A stretch of 64,000 nt of DNA, from contig JAQJZZ010000017.1 in the NCBI GenBank assembly GCA_030077755.1, positions 2,108,001-2,172,000 on the forward strand, read 5' to 3'. The position numbers were made by a program, and so were the translations under genes. The stretch's first letter is position 1. The number at the start of each line of letters is the position of its first letter. The notes below the pieces were generated by a model. The model ran no database searches and was not told the origin of the DNA. It saw only the letters and a program-made list of their open reading frames with translations. This DNA comes from Filosporella fistucella (lineage: Eukaryota > Ascomycota > Leotiomycetes > Helotiales). Positions 34,440 through 45,825 of the stretch are shown here, one piece after another.

Positions 34440-36128
34440 ATGATGCATGTCCTAAACAGAAAAGATCAGACGTCCTTGAGCGCTTCATGGTATCAAGATA
34501 AGCCTGAAAGCTTGAGGTCATGGTATATTCCCTGTGGAAGATATTAGGAAGTTACCAATGGAAAAAACTGAAGCACTTACGCCTGGTCAGCCTAGTGATA
34601 TGCGAAAAAGGGTTGGCGGATCTACCTATTCGTCATCAATTGACGTTGACTAGGCTTGAGTTATTTGGAATTCGTCTATGGTCTGGTACCTTTCACGGAT
34701 TGCTCGAAACACTCAGAAAACCCTGAACCTCGATCATTTCAAGATGTGGGGGGGATTTAAAAGCCTTTCACTCGAAGAACGACTTCTGGAAGATATTCTC
34801 TGATACATACTTTCCTGTGGATCCTCAAACATTTTGCTCTGAAGCATACAAAGACGCTGTGATTAAATCTTGCAAAACCCAGATACGTACATGGATGACT
34901 CTTCGCAAGCTTTCTGATGCTCTCGTAAGCCAAAAAGTCGGTGATTTCATGGATCGTCGAAATTCAATCTCATGGCCACTCCTCATCGAAGACAGGTTGA
35001 ATTCTGTTATGCTCAGAGAGCCTGGCGGTTTCCGTCTTCATTCTTCGGAATGCGGCTCTTGTGTCCAGTCTCCTAACCAAGTTGATGCTTCCTGGGAAAG
35101 AGCACCTGTCCGCACGCCCGCGCATGGTCAGGCTTAGGACAATTTCTCGTTTCAATGCCAAACCTTTAACATCTTCCATTCGAATATGCCCCTCCACCTT
35201 CTGGAACACATCATCGCGATTGCACATGGAAGTATGCAGCAGGAAGCGACCCTGCAGACTGGTATATTCCCCTGCGGGAGACCTTTGGAAGTTTTACATG
35301 GAAACAGTTAAGGAGTCTTCGTATCGATGGGCTGGTGATCTGCGAGAAGGGTCTGATAGATCTTCTGGTCCGCCATGCAAAAACTCTCTCCATATTAGAG
35401 ATTTTCAATATCGCTCTATTGCAAAGCACTTTCGAGGGACTTTTGACGCGCAAAAAATCTTCCCTACCTTTACAGAAATTCAGAATATGGAGCACGTTGA
35501 AAGCTTTACACTCGATTAAGGACTTCTGGAGGATCACCCTGCCGAGCTTGCAGCCAAGAACAGTCAACCCTTCTGGTCTCCTGAGTACAAAGCTCTTCAT
35601 ATTAGAAAGACCTTGGGTCTGGCATCATTTTATAGAGAATATGGAGAACGCTCAAATGACGTGGTTGGAGAACGGATCAATTTCTTTATTAACACCAACG
35701 AGTCCATTCCCTGGCCATAGAACGGAGACGATGCACTATACGAAATAATCTGCAGGTCTTGGCAGGAACTACCACATGATCCATGGTGCAATGATTGCGA
35801 GAGGTCAGTGGAAGAACAGAAGGAGATCTGGCAGGCAGCTGTTGCAAATCCTTTGGAGGGTTGGAATGATCGTGACATGAACGATTTATATAGTGGAATT
35901 GGTGAGGGGGGAATCATAAATTACTACCACCATGATGGGTATGATAGGGGTGGCTTCGATAAGGATGGCTTTGATGAAGAAGGCATTCATTATCGCGACG
36001 TGCCTTACGAGCGGGATAGCGTTGCGAGGCCGATCTCGTCCCATGTTGGCAGACGCATAATTCGAGATGGGTTTCTCGCAAACATCTCTCGATACGCTCA
36101 ACGATCCATGGAAAGTCCTCAAAGTTAG
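34440..36128 (+). pseudogene. Decayed F-box/LRR-type gene with an internal duplication
   Basis: Two diverged copies of one segment lie about 740 bases apart. The first (about 34520-34790) reads ICEKGLADLPIRHQLTLTRL and GLLETLRK; the second (about 35260-35550) reads ICEKGLIDLLVRHAKTLSIL and FEGLLTRKK. In both, LKA(F/L)HS and DFW follow. The leucine spacing resembles the LRR-like body of fungal F-box proteins. The reading frame changes repeatedly. In the C-terminal frame two stops (TAA at 35517, TAG at 35718) precede an open end with WQELPHDPWCNDCERSVEEQ and an Asp/Gly-rich tail. TAA and TAG can both arise from Gln codons by C-to-T change. No start codon or consistent exon chain could be built, so this is a remnant or two tandem remnants. 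Confidence 0.45.
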
Positions 36129-36446
36129 ATTTCTCGACTGGAATCTATTGGATCTGGGTATGGCCTTGAGAAATCAGACATTCAAGACGGCGGTAATACC
36201 AGCCTAGAAGCAGTCGGATAATCGAATGCCTTTTCTAGTAATCGATTGTATTTTCCGGGTCACTATAAGCAACAAATATTGATTGTGACCTCCAACGAGT
36301 GCAATTTTGTCGTACAATTAGTACTATAAAGGTTCTTCTAACACACTGATTTTAGTCTTGTAACCCGAGATTCGTGATTTCGTATCAATATCATACACCC
36401 GACCATAGGAGATTTTCTAAAACGCCAAGCCTCCCACATTACCCTA
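36129..36446. other. Short convergent intergenic region
   Basis: About 320 bases separate the F-box-type remnant and the end of the Zn2Cys6 gene on the other strand. I see nothing specific in it. Confidence 0.5.
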
Positions 36447-39083
36447 TCAAAAACTTCCATCTATCATCAAATTCCCATCTGGCTGTATAAAGCTCACAGA
36501 CTGAGCTGCAATATCAATTTGATCTGTCCACGTCAGTTCAGTCCATTTTTTTTCCACAAGAAGAGAAAAAACATACCTCTCATACCTCCCAAGGCCTCAT
36601 ATGCACCAGAATAATTTCTCAATGCCTCCAGAATCATCTGGAGACCCTCATACAATTGCCCAAGTAATTTCAAGGCTTTGCTATCTTTTCCATCTAATGC
36701 ACCCATAAAACCCATCGCTTTCGTCTTATATGAAAGCATGATCAATGCGTAGCTGCTTTGCATAGCACAACATGCAAATACGGGTATCATACGTGGTGGC
36801 TGAGAAATAGCAGAGCGAGGTAGAGGCGGGAAATAGGAGAGCGGGTCGCTGGAGCGAAGAGGTTGTGGATATGGGAGAGAAGCGAAAGAACGAGCGATGT
36901 TGAAGGCGGATTTGAGACATATTTTAGCGGAATAGTGGGAGCTATAGGGGAGAATGCCGCAGTTGAGAGATGGACTTGAGATATTAAGCAGCGGAGAATT
37001 ATTAAGTGCAGACATGGAAGGCAATTGGTGGAAGGTGCTGCTACAGTTACATGTTGGAGCTGAGGGAGCAGTTGAGTCGATGGCGGATTTGAGATCGCAG
37101 TGCTTCTTTGTGAAAACAGGAATGTCCGAGAAGGCGCAGTATCGATGAAGTTTTATGCGTGCACTGAGAAAAAGATATCAGTGTTAGGATAAAAAAAGTT
37201 TGGAAGTCAGCTGACCTGTTGAGTTTGATACGAGCGATTCCACGCAGAGCTTGCCCAACCATTATTTCGGAGTAATCCAGTCTGGCTGGTGGCATAGATT
37301 CAAGTGTCCAAGTATCTGCTGCGGTAATCAAAGGTTCTATGAATCCTTCTAATTCAAGCATTCGGTCCCAGATGGCGGTGGAGCTGCTGTTTTGTTTCAG
37401 TGTCGCATCGAGGTCTATCACGAACTGTGTGGCGGATGTAATGGCCTGCTGAGATTGAAGAAATACCCCCCATGCCTATACTGTTAGATATGAGCTGGAA
37501 ATTTTGAGATTTTACTTACTCCTGGATCGGCTGAATACGTAGGCGAAGCGGTCGTGAATCGTGGGTCGTAAATTAGAAAGGGAGGAGTCTGCAAATGTGT
37601 TAGCTATGGTTTCTAGACACTAAGAACTAAGAGTACCTACGGAATTACTGAGGATCGCCCCCTGACAGACTGTTATGTACTGAACTTATTAGACACATAT
37701 ACTCCTACGCTCGGAATACAATTACTCACTGACATCCACCAGACCCTTCGATTTGCCTCCGCATAATACCCCTCCTCATCTCCCTTAGCGTGCAGACCCA
37801 TATTCAGTGCAGAATTCACAGCCTGTCCAGCACGATTTCTCATCTTTGCAATATTCCCTCTTTGAGCGTACTCGTATGTACTAAGCAAAAGCAGAGCAAT
37901 GATGCTTTCGTTCTCGATGGGATTTTGAGCATGGAATGGCTTCCTGTCCAGCGGACTGGGTTCGCTACTCAACGCATCTGAAGGCGATGTTCCAGACTCG
38001 ACCATTTCTGACTCGATTTCGATACTTTCAAATGCTGATTGTGCGAAAGCTTGAGCTTGGTCCCGTCGGAGATGGACTGATTCGATACCTGTTGGATCAG
38101 GATCATCTGGATGTGGAATCAAAGCCAGAGAAGCTGATATGGCTAGACTTATCGGGGATGAAGGCTCAAAATCTGGTGTGGTCTTGCTACTGAATATTGC
38201 ATCTGGAGATCGACGGATTCCAACGTCGGGGTTATCAAATACTTGGTGAGCTTGTGGGGGCGGAAGGACTGGGAAGAAAGGATGAATGAAAACATAGTAT
38301 GCGCTCAGACTGGTTTTTGAAATCAGTAACGATCTAGTAAGTGTGCAAATTTGGACCTACATGTCTTCGTCAGACTGGTAAACTCGTATATGGGTATGGG
38401 TTTGGTCTGCTTCAGGGAGGGTGCCTGCATGCTCCGAGGTTTCATAGCCACTGTCCAGATTGTCAAAGCTATCATTCTGATTTGCAAAGATCGAATCAAA
38501 AATGTACTCTGTGTCGTCCAGAGAGAAGTCAAGCTGTTTTAGACCCCCGCCTGGGGCAACAAGACTCAACGGTCCATTAAATGAAGCTAAACCCACTAAT
38601 GATCAGACAATTTTAATCGTGATATCGGAAATACTCAATTACCTTCATCCAATTCTGGAAGAATCGACAACGGGCAATGATTCAATTCATTGTTGTTGGC
38701 CAAGGGTGGCTTCTCATCGTCCCCGGTTGACACCCGTCTCCTCCGAATCCGTGAGCCGCCTCGTTTGCTTTGTGTATATACACATGCTTTGCCTCTATTT
38801 ATACACTGGAATTTTTAGTACATCATCGAAAATCGGATTTTGTTGCTAGATTTTACATTTGAGCATTCTTCTTTTCCATCACATCGTGTTCGCGAAGCCC
38901 GACCGAGTGGATGTCAGCTCAGATGTGCACCCGAACTCCGCGTCAGACTCACCACTCCAAGCAAGCGACCTTCACTGGTGGCACCGCAAACTTCTTCCTA
39001 ATAGGTTTTTCTGCCTTTGCTGTCGCAGAGACTTTTGTACTATCATTTCCAACATTAGTTGGCGTCACAAAACTGTAATCCAT
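36447..39083 (-). CDS. Zn2Cys6 transcription factor with a non-consensus first splice acceptor
   Basis: Ten exons fit: 38953-39083, 38857-38902, 38643-38805, 38361-38595, 37730-38309, 37641-37679, 37520-37588, 37216-37475, 36577-37163, 36447-36523, giving 728 residues. The ATG at 39083 starts MDYSFVTPTNVG. The zinc cluster has Cys at 41, 44, 51, 57, 60 and 67 and is spread over three exons. The fungal_trans regulatory domain includes YYVFIHPFFPVLPPP, TYEYAQRGNIAKMRNRAG and ANRRVWWMSYITVCQGAIL. The protein ends QSVSFIQPDGNLMIDGSF. All introns are 44-53 nt and have normal ends except the first: it has a good donor (GTGAGT) and branch (GCTGAC) but ends in GG at 38904-38903. Using the nearest AG gives an immediate stop. 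The gene may therefore be inactive or use an unusual acceptor. The target is unknown. Confidence 0.85.
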
Positions 39084-41999
39084 AATGGAGATGACGTTGA
39101 GCTCGCAGCAAGCAGAGATGTAAGAGGACTGCAGGGCTGAAGCGGGGTGATAACATATATGTATGAAAGTTGAATCTCGCAGGCTGGAAACTCACATCTT
39201 TCTTCCCTTGTTCGCCTTAGCCATCGCGAAGTCACAATGGCGTGTTTGAGAGCTTTGAGAGGTACCTGAGGTGCGTCGCTTTGCCCTGCGGGTAACGGCA
39301 GCCCTGGGGTGATAAGGGAAATGGGACAGTCCAGTGGATTAGGAAGCGTGGAAAAGTGTCCCAGGCAGTGCAACCCTGAAGCCAGTCTTCCGTGGGCTGA
39401 GCATGATTTCATTCGTTGCCAACCGACTTTTTGTTTTCAAAGCCCGAGGGGTTTGAAATTTTCACCACCAAAAATGTTTGATGCCATAATCATCTCGAGC
39501 CACCTCAAGAACCATTATGCTTTGCTACTCATTTGTTCGAGGCCGTTGAGGCGTGCGGTTCGTGCTATTTCAGCCTCCGCGGAAATTGAATATGCCGAAT
39601 GGTGCCGATGATAGATCTTCGAGGCCGAATTTGATGCTCTCCGGTCAGTCATCTTCTGCCTGTGATCAGCCACAGGGACTTTTGATTGATGACTGATCAC
39701 CGTGCATAACAATGGCTGTTGTGGAGAAGCCATCCGCCCGCACCATTTGCTCAATCAGATTTGAAACTATGGTGCCATATCTCGATTCGAAAATCAATAA
39801 GCTGATATATGACATCTGGAACATGGAATTGGTTTGGGAGTTAAACAAAGCGGGGAAGAACGAATGGATTTCGTACCTTGGCCATCCATATCCAACGATT
39901 CAACGCCGAGTAGATCGACCGTCGAACCTCAATGACCAAATTTATATTGGAAGTCCGATCTTATTCCGGAGTCTGGCTCTTTGAATGCTTCCATAGGACT
40001 TGGCATATTTATATCTGCATCCGGGGATTGGATACAGTATATCGTGGATGTTATTTGGTGGCCTCGAACAGCAGCTAAATATGATGCGGATCGAACCTCC
40101 TAAAGCTATGCCAAAAATCGTTTTGGCGGGATGTGATTCTCTTCTTTTTTGAACGATCCTCATCTGGCTCTCAGAATCTTCCTTCCCTGGCACTTCATTT
40201 GCGATATGATTGAGTGTGGAAAAGCTCCCTCGTTTTCATCACTATCTTTCTTTTCTTGATATCGACCAGAAGCAATTTCATCGACATCTGCAATTAAAAT
40301 TACCACGAGCATCATAGAGACGTTCAGAATTAAGGCGGACTCGGCACGACACAGGCATCGTTGGCCGTTTCTGCAATTTCGATTTCAATTCCTGATTCCC
40401 ACGGCGTAGTGATGCCACTGCTTTTCGCATATCCCTACAAAAGACTCAGTTGCCGTCAAGAGTCAATCGTATTCGTGTCACTTCAAGCGCGGTGTTTCTT
40501 CTCCTGCAGCTCGATTCTGTTTCGCAACCAATTCCTTGAGAATTTGCCGGAAATCTGGTGTAGAGAGCGTAGACTCGCCACTGTCAGGTATTTTGACATA
40601 TCCTCTTCATACTACACTTCATCTTAGGAATGTGTGCCCGCCACTGAAGAGTGCTCTCGAAACACTGTGTTCTTGTTGACACTCGTATCAAGGCCGCAGA
40701 TCGCGGGTCTCCTGTTGACCATTATTCCAAATCCACACTTCGTCGAGGAACGTCTCGCCACCGCAGCTTATCTTCTCGAAAGTGCCTCAGCATTTCGATG
40801 CTCCAGACTCTGCATATCTTGATGCAGCCTCAGCTTTGTTGCTGATCGTGTATGGATATTACGCAGGGTTTCCTAATCGCTCGTTGGATTTTGAAGTCTT
40901 TCGGCCGAACCTGGTAGTGGTCGCATATTCCCGTAACAAACTTCTCCAGCTAGTGCTGAATAAGTCATGACTGACGGTCGGTCATCAGGGTTGATGGCCA
41001 GCGGATACCATAATATGTTGTTGCGGTGAGTGGAACAAGTGAGGTATTTCCTTTCTTCGATTCTCACCCTTAGTCCTTCTGTTGACTTCCTCCAGCCGCT
41101 GTTCTGAAAACATAAGATACAATCGCGCAATTCTCTTCATTACTCGTATATGTTCTTCCAGGCGAAGGTATCAGAGATTTCGATTTCTGTGTCCTGGTGT
41201 TCACCTTCTTCTTGATGTTATTCGGTTCATGTTCGAGTTCGAGTCCTGCGGTGTGGTGTATCGACATCTTCGTAAAGGATCAGTTTTCATCCTTCATCTA
41301 TGTAGGGTGTTATACAATTCTGAAATTCCTCATACTCACTTTTCTAACTTCAAACCACTCCTTCAATTTTTGAGTCAATTCACTCCAAACCTCCTTATAT
41401 GCCATGAAATTTGGACCAGCATTTCGCGAAAACGTTCTTGCACATATTCTACAGGAACTCTATATACGACCTCACATTTCTGAATTTCCCTCCGATATCC
41501 TGCATCTCAAATCCCTTGGCATTCATATTTGAATCCCGTTCAGCCTCTCGTTTCCGCATTTCAAATCCCTGATTAGTGACATATGGATGTTCAAATGCCG
41601 AAGGCGAATAGGAAACTTCGAACGTGTCACAACATTTTATCCACCCATTTGCAGGAAATTGTTCTCATAGATCATCTCTAAGTTCCAAATCCCGGATACA
41701 ACTTAACGTAGTATCACGACAGTTGTGTAGACGCACCTACTCCCGAATTCTGGACGGGTCACGTGTTACACTACATGGTATCTATCAAATTTTAGATTTA
41801 GTAATTCAACTTTGACCTTCGAGAAAATGTTCAGAGGGGGGATATTTCACAAGCGTGGCAAATCTCCGTGCTGCCTGGGCTGCATTCTGCCTTATCGTTA
41901 TTTCAATCCTGTCTCTTTAATTATCTGCCTACTCAAATAAAGTTAATCGATAACTCAAGGCTAATGTCCGTCCCTGTGTGCAGAGACGCGCCCTATTAT
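39084..41999. other. Gene-poor region, no supported gene
   Basis: I could not build a gene in these 2.9 kb. Several open frames of 60-130 codons exist (for example 39309-39611, 39712-39984, 40361-40627, 41082-41483) but none shows a known motif. Frame changes are frequent, and the segments may be remnants of decayed genes. Confidence 0.45.
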
Positions 42000-43171
42000 G
42001 AGATAAATCTATAGTTTTGGAATCACAACTTTTTTTCTGCCACGCATATAAAATTATTATGGAAATATTCTTTTCTTTAGTCATTTTCCCTTAAGACTAC
42101 AATGACACAAGCACCAAACTGCGAGGCAGTATATGGGAGTATAATGCGGAGGCAGTTTGAATATTATTAGGTCTATTATAAAGGAAATAAGAAAGATGAT
42201 AGCCAAAGTAAGGGATTAGAGCCTCTTATATATAGGAGCTAGCCCGGAACCCTTCTATAGCTAGGTCTAAGCTTGCTAATATCTATAAATATCACGTGCT
42301 ATTCTCATACTATTATTATATTACCCCTACCCCCTTTTTAATAAAGCTTATTTAAAAGATTTAAATATATTTAGGGTTAGTCTAAGCCTTAGAATCTAAA
42401 GCTTAAAGAAGAAGAGAAGTTAATAAAAAAAGAATACGTTAAGTTCTTTAACTATGGTTCTCTATATAACCTAGCCAGCTTCCCGAGCCTCAGGCCATAG
42501 TCGTGATTATAACCATAATAATGAGGTTAAGCCAAAATTGTGGATAGCTCTAATAGCTCCAGTAGCGCGGATATATTAATAAAAGGGACTATTATATAAC
42601 ATTTGAACATGGTTAATAAATATAATAATCTTTATTTGAGGCGAGCTTAGGCTGGATCTTAGACTTGTTAGTATATAGTAGAGTTAATTCAAATATTCAT
42701 TAATTCTTCATAATACTATAAATGGTTATACCTTTTTTTCACTATTATACTCGCCATCCTCGTGCCTTGGTTATTTGTCTTGGGAAATCTTGCCTCTTAT
42801 CGCCGAGCACATTACCGCTGTGCTATGTTATCACCATCCGAACTGGTCTCAAAATCTTTCCTATAAGTTATCATTGTGTGGCATTCTAATACCAAGCTTC
42901 TTCGGGCAGCCTATCGACCTTTGCGGACTCTATTATCCACAAGGTCATCTTTTGCATCGTCAGCAATTTGGCAAAAGGAACAGATTCCACTTCAAAGGTT
43001 TTGGCTAACGATTAAAGAAGTCCGTTCTATAATTGCCTACAAAATCGGCTTCATTCCTTTCACCTAGAAAAATTGCGAGCACGGACCACCTTGTCCATTT
43101 TTGGCGCTAACGTTATAGCTCTTGCTTCATTGGTGGTTCTATGCAACTCCTCTGGCTATCATACGTTTATT
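42000..43171. other. AT-rich, RIP-like region
   Basis: From about 42000 to 42760 the sequence is strongly AT-rich, with runs of TA dinucleotides and stops in every frame. This fits a repeat-derived segment worn down by C-to-T change. Bases 42775-43170 are less extreme but still show no gene. No terminal repeats could be recognised. Confidence 0.45.
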
Positions 43172-44859
43172 CTAAATAATAACGACCTCTCGCAATTTAG
43201 AGGACAGAGACCATTCTCGCCGTTCGAGATTCAATTGAGAATAGAAGGTAGCGTCTCTATTCTCTGGCTCAACGACAAAATCTTCAAAGGAGAAAGTTCC
43301 CACGCGTCGGAAAGTTTGTCCACACGCTCGTGCAAGTATGAGACCTGAGGGACCCATATGCCTCAGCTCATTAAAGGGATGAATCTATAAGCACCAAACC
43401 TTCATAAAGCTCGTTTCTTCGTGAGAGAACTCTGTCTCAACTGCGTCTGCTACCGTAAAAACTAGGTACTATGCATCGGTGGAACTCGTTGAAAACAATC
43501 TACTACCGTCCCATAAAGTCTCCTTCAAAAGGCCCTCCAGGACTAAATAACCTGAGAGGACGGCTCCAAACGGAGCTACAGGTTCGACAAGCTAAATAGG
43601 GTAAAATACGATGCTAAGATGTGGATCCGCAGGTCTAGATTGCCAGAAATTTTCCACGGTTCCGTCTATCGCAGCCCAAGACCAAGAGGGTGCGCGATAA
43701 ATCAATGGTCTCGGGAATTTTTCTGCAGATACCTTTTCCCACATCAAAGCTACGGGAAAGTCGCGACGCCAGATTCCAGCCAAGTATTCATCGTTCAAAA
43801 TCTCTAAATAGCAATTTGCTATTCCAGATATGGCCAATAGACGATCCTCGGAATTTAAAAGAGTGCGGCGCATATACTCAGTCAAGATCTTCGTCCAAGT
43901 TTCCCGCGCTCTTTCAATTCCGAGTAGCACATCACGAAGTAACGCCAGCTCTTTATTGTTGTCAATTGACACACTTTATTCAGCAGCCTCCTTATTATCA
44001 TATCGTACTCCTTCTCGGCAGTCGAAACGAAGATTATGGATCCCATATATTAGTAATCGTGGCGAAAGAAGGTACTCTTGCAGAGTCCAGCCTCTATTAT
44101 TAATTGGCTCCATTAGTTGAGGAAGAGGTTCATCGAATAATAGAATCGTTCCAAGCCTGCCATTAGGAGAGGCATATGTCATCTTAAAGATGCTGGCATT
44201 AACACTAGGCACCTAAATGTCCTAAAGAAATCCTTCATCACTGCTCTGTGATCTAGCAGCAGATATAGTGACATAAGCGCCACGGTATATCTATGGCATC
44301 TTTAATATTTCTATCGCTTTTTCTTTATCATCGTCTTATACTATACACAGACAGTCGATCCACAGGTATCGAAGTCCTAGTTTCCATGTCATAATAATAC
44401 CATCTTGCAAAGTCTTGGGGAGCCGAGAAAAGGGAATATCGTCTAACCAATGTTAATACGTTAGATTGCTTAACTTTACTTCCTCTATGGAATTGGGGTT
44501 ACCCCAGCAATAGCTGAGGGCTGCGTACGGCAACTCGCCCGTGGTTTTGAGTGAGAGTTTTGGCTCATGCTTTACGTCGTCCCAGTCTATTTCAATCACC
44601 CGCAAAGGCAGTGTTTCTTGATAACGGATCTCGCAAGAGCACTCATTAAGCCAAGTTCGAGCAAGCTCGAAACTCGCCGGAGATGCAACACTCCTAAAGA
44701 TGGGTCGCGACGAGTTATAACGGGCTGCAATATCACCTATAACTCGACTTAGTGATCATAGAAAGGCATCTAAATAGACGGTACTTACCAGTTTCCGCCA
44801 TTATATATAAAAATTTGAGGTTGTATAGCCGAGGCGACTCGGTCTTCCATCTCAACCAT
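43172..44859 (-). pseudogene. HET-domain (heterokaryon incompatibility) pseudogene
   Basis: One frame from 44747 to 43172, with a short first exon (44789-44859) and a 41-nt intron, reads as a nearly full HET protein. It shows SPASFELARTWLNECS, LPYAALSYCWG, RYLWIDCLCI, PINNRGWTLQEYLLSPRLL and, later, RAPSWSWAAIDG. Nine in-frame stops interrupt it, at 44455, 44338, 44293, 44224, 44215, 43978, 43594, 43471 and 43387 (first base of each). All are TAA or TAG and none is TGA, and there is no frameshift. This is what C-to-T change of Gln codons, or G-to-A change of Trp codons, would leave, the pattern of RIP. HET proteins trigger cell death after fusion of incompatible hyphae. The copy cannot make a full protein. 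Confidence 0.9.
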
Positions 44860-45825
44860 ATAAACCGACATCCAGAACTATCCAATCTTATTGCAGTCGA
44901 CATATAAGCAAAGAGTACTATGTCCTCTCTAGGCTCTCATTGGAGGATAGGATATAAAGGCTCAGGTTATTGCAATAAACACCAGTTAAAGAAGGTACAC
45001 CCATTCGAGGCTGCATAGACGACGAACCGGTTCTCTACCTCGAGAACTTTTACCCAATCAGTTTGAATTTTGAGCCGTGGCTGCACGAGAACATATTTCT
45101 GGCAGTGAGTGCATGAATGAGCCATGACAACGAAGCTCCACCATAATCGTACTGCAAACCGTACTATAGACTGGAATCAAAGTTCGAGTGGATGTGCGGG
45201 ATAAAAAGAGCTAGCCTAAGTCATTTTAGTGATGACACAAGCGATTGGCTCCTGCCCTAGCTAGCTATTTGGCTGCTTGGCTAGCTGGCGAAGTAGTGGC
45301 TGGCAGGTAACAAAAGAAAAGTTCAAAACATTGGCATCGAGTGGTTGGTCGAGAGGTGGCGCACTAGAGAACGTGACTTTCAAATCATGAACTTCGCCAA
45401 GACCTTCACGAGTGAGGCTGAGATTTGGGAAGCCAGTTATGACGGAAACGAGTTAGCTTGAAAATAGGAGATTTTCAAGTTGTTGGAGAGCAGTATCACA
45501 TCGTCGTTCATCATTCTCCGTCCAAAGAGGAAATGTCTCCCATATCCAAAAGTTGCACTAGCGACAATATGACGCATTCGGGGAGGTAGTTGAGCTCGTC
45601 ACTTCCATAAACTCGACCGATGGTATTTCAGCCTGCGTGAATCGCATCTTGGCAGCTGAATAGGCGTCAAAGATAGCTGCGATTATTGACAATAAGTAGC
45701 CAGCCACTCTCCACCCTGGCCTCAACCATTCTTTTGCGTTGCTTAAATGAGGCAATGCCACCCGCGTGTTATGTTCGACGTGAGTAAGTTCTTCAGTCAC
45801 ATTCTATCGGTAAACGTACGGACGT
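44860..45825. other. Intergenic region between the HET remnant and a membrane protein gene
   Basis: No gene is supported. On the - strand, 45558-45800 encodes a protein-like stretch (EWLRPGWRVAGYLLSIIAA) without a usable start codon. It may be a fragment of a lost membrane protein or chance. The rest should include the promoter of the gene at 45826. Confidence 0.45.

Noticed and set aside
39712..39984. 90-codon frame starting MAVVEKPSARTIC
   Set aside because: No known motif, no neighbouring exon and typical of chance frames in this gene-poor stretch.
45558..45800. Protein-like - strand frame with EWLRPGWRVAGYLLSIIAA
   Set aside because: It has an upstream in-frame stop, no ATG before the hydrophobic part and no partner exon I could join. 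It may be a fragment but is not a supportable gene.
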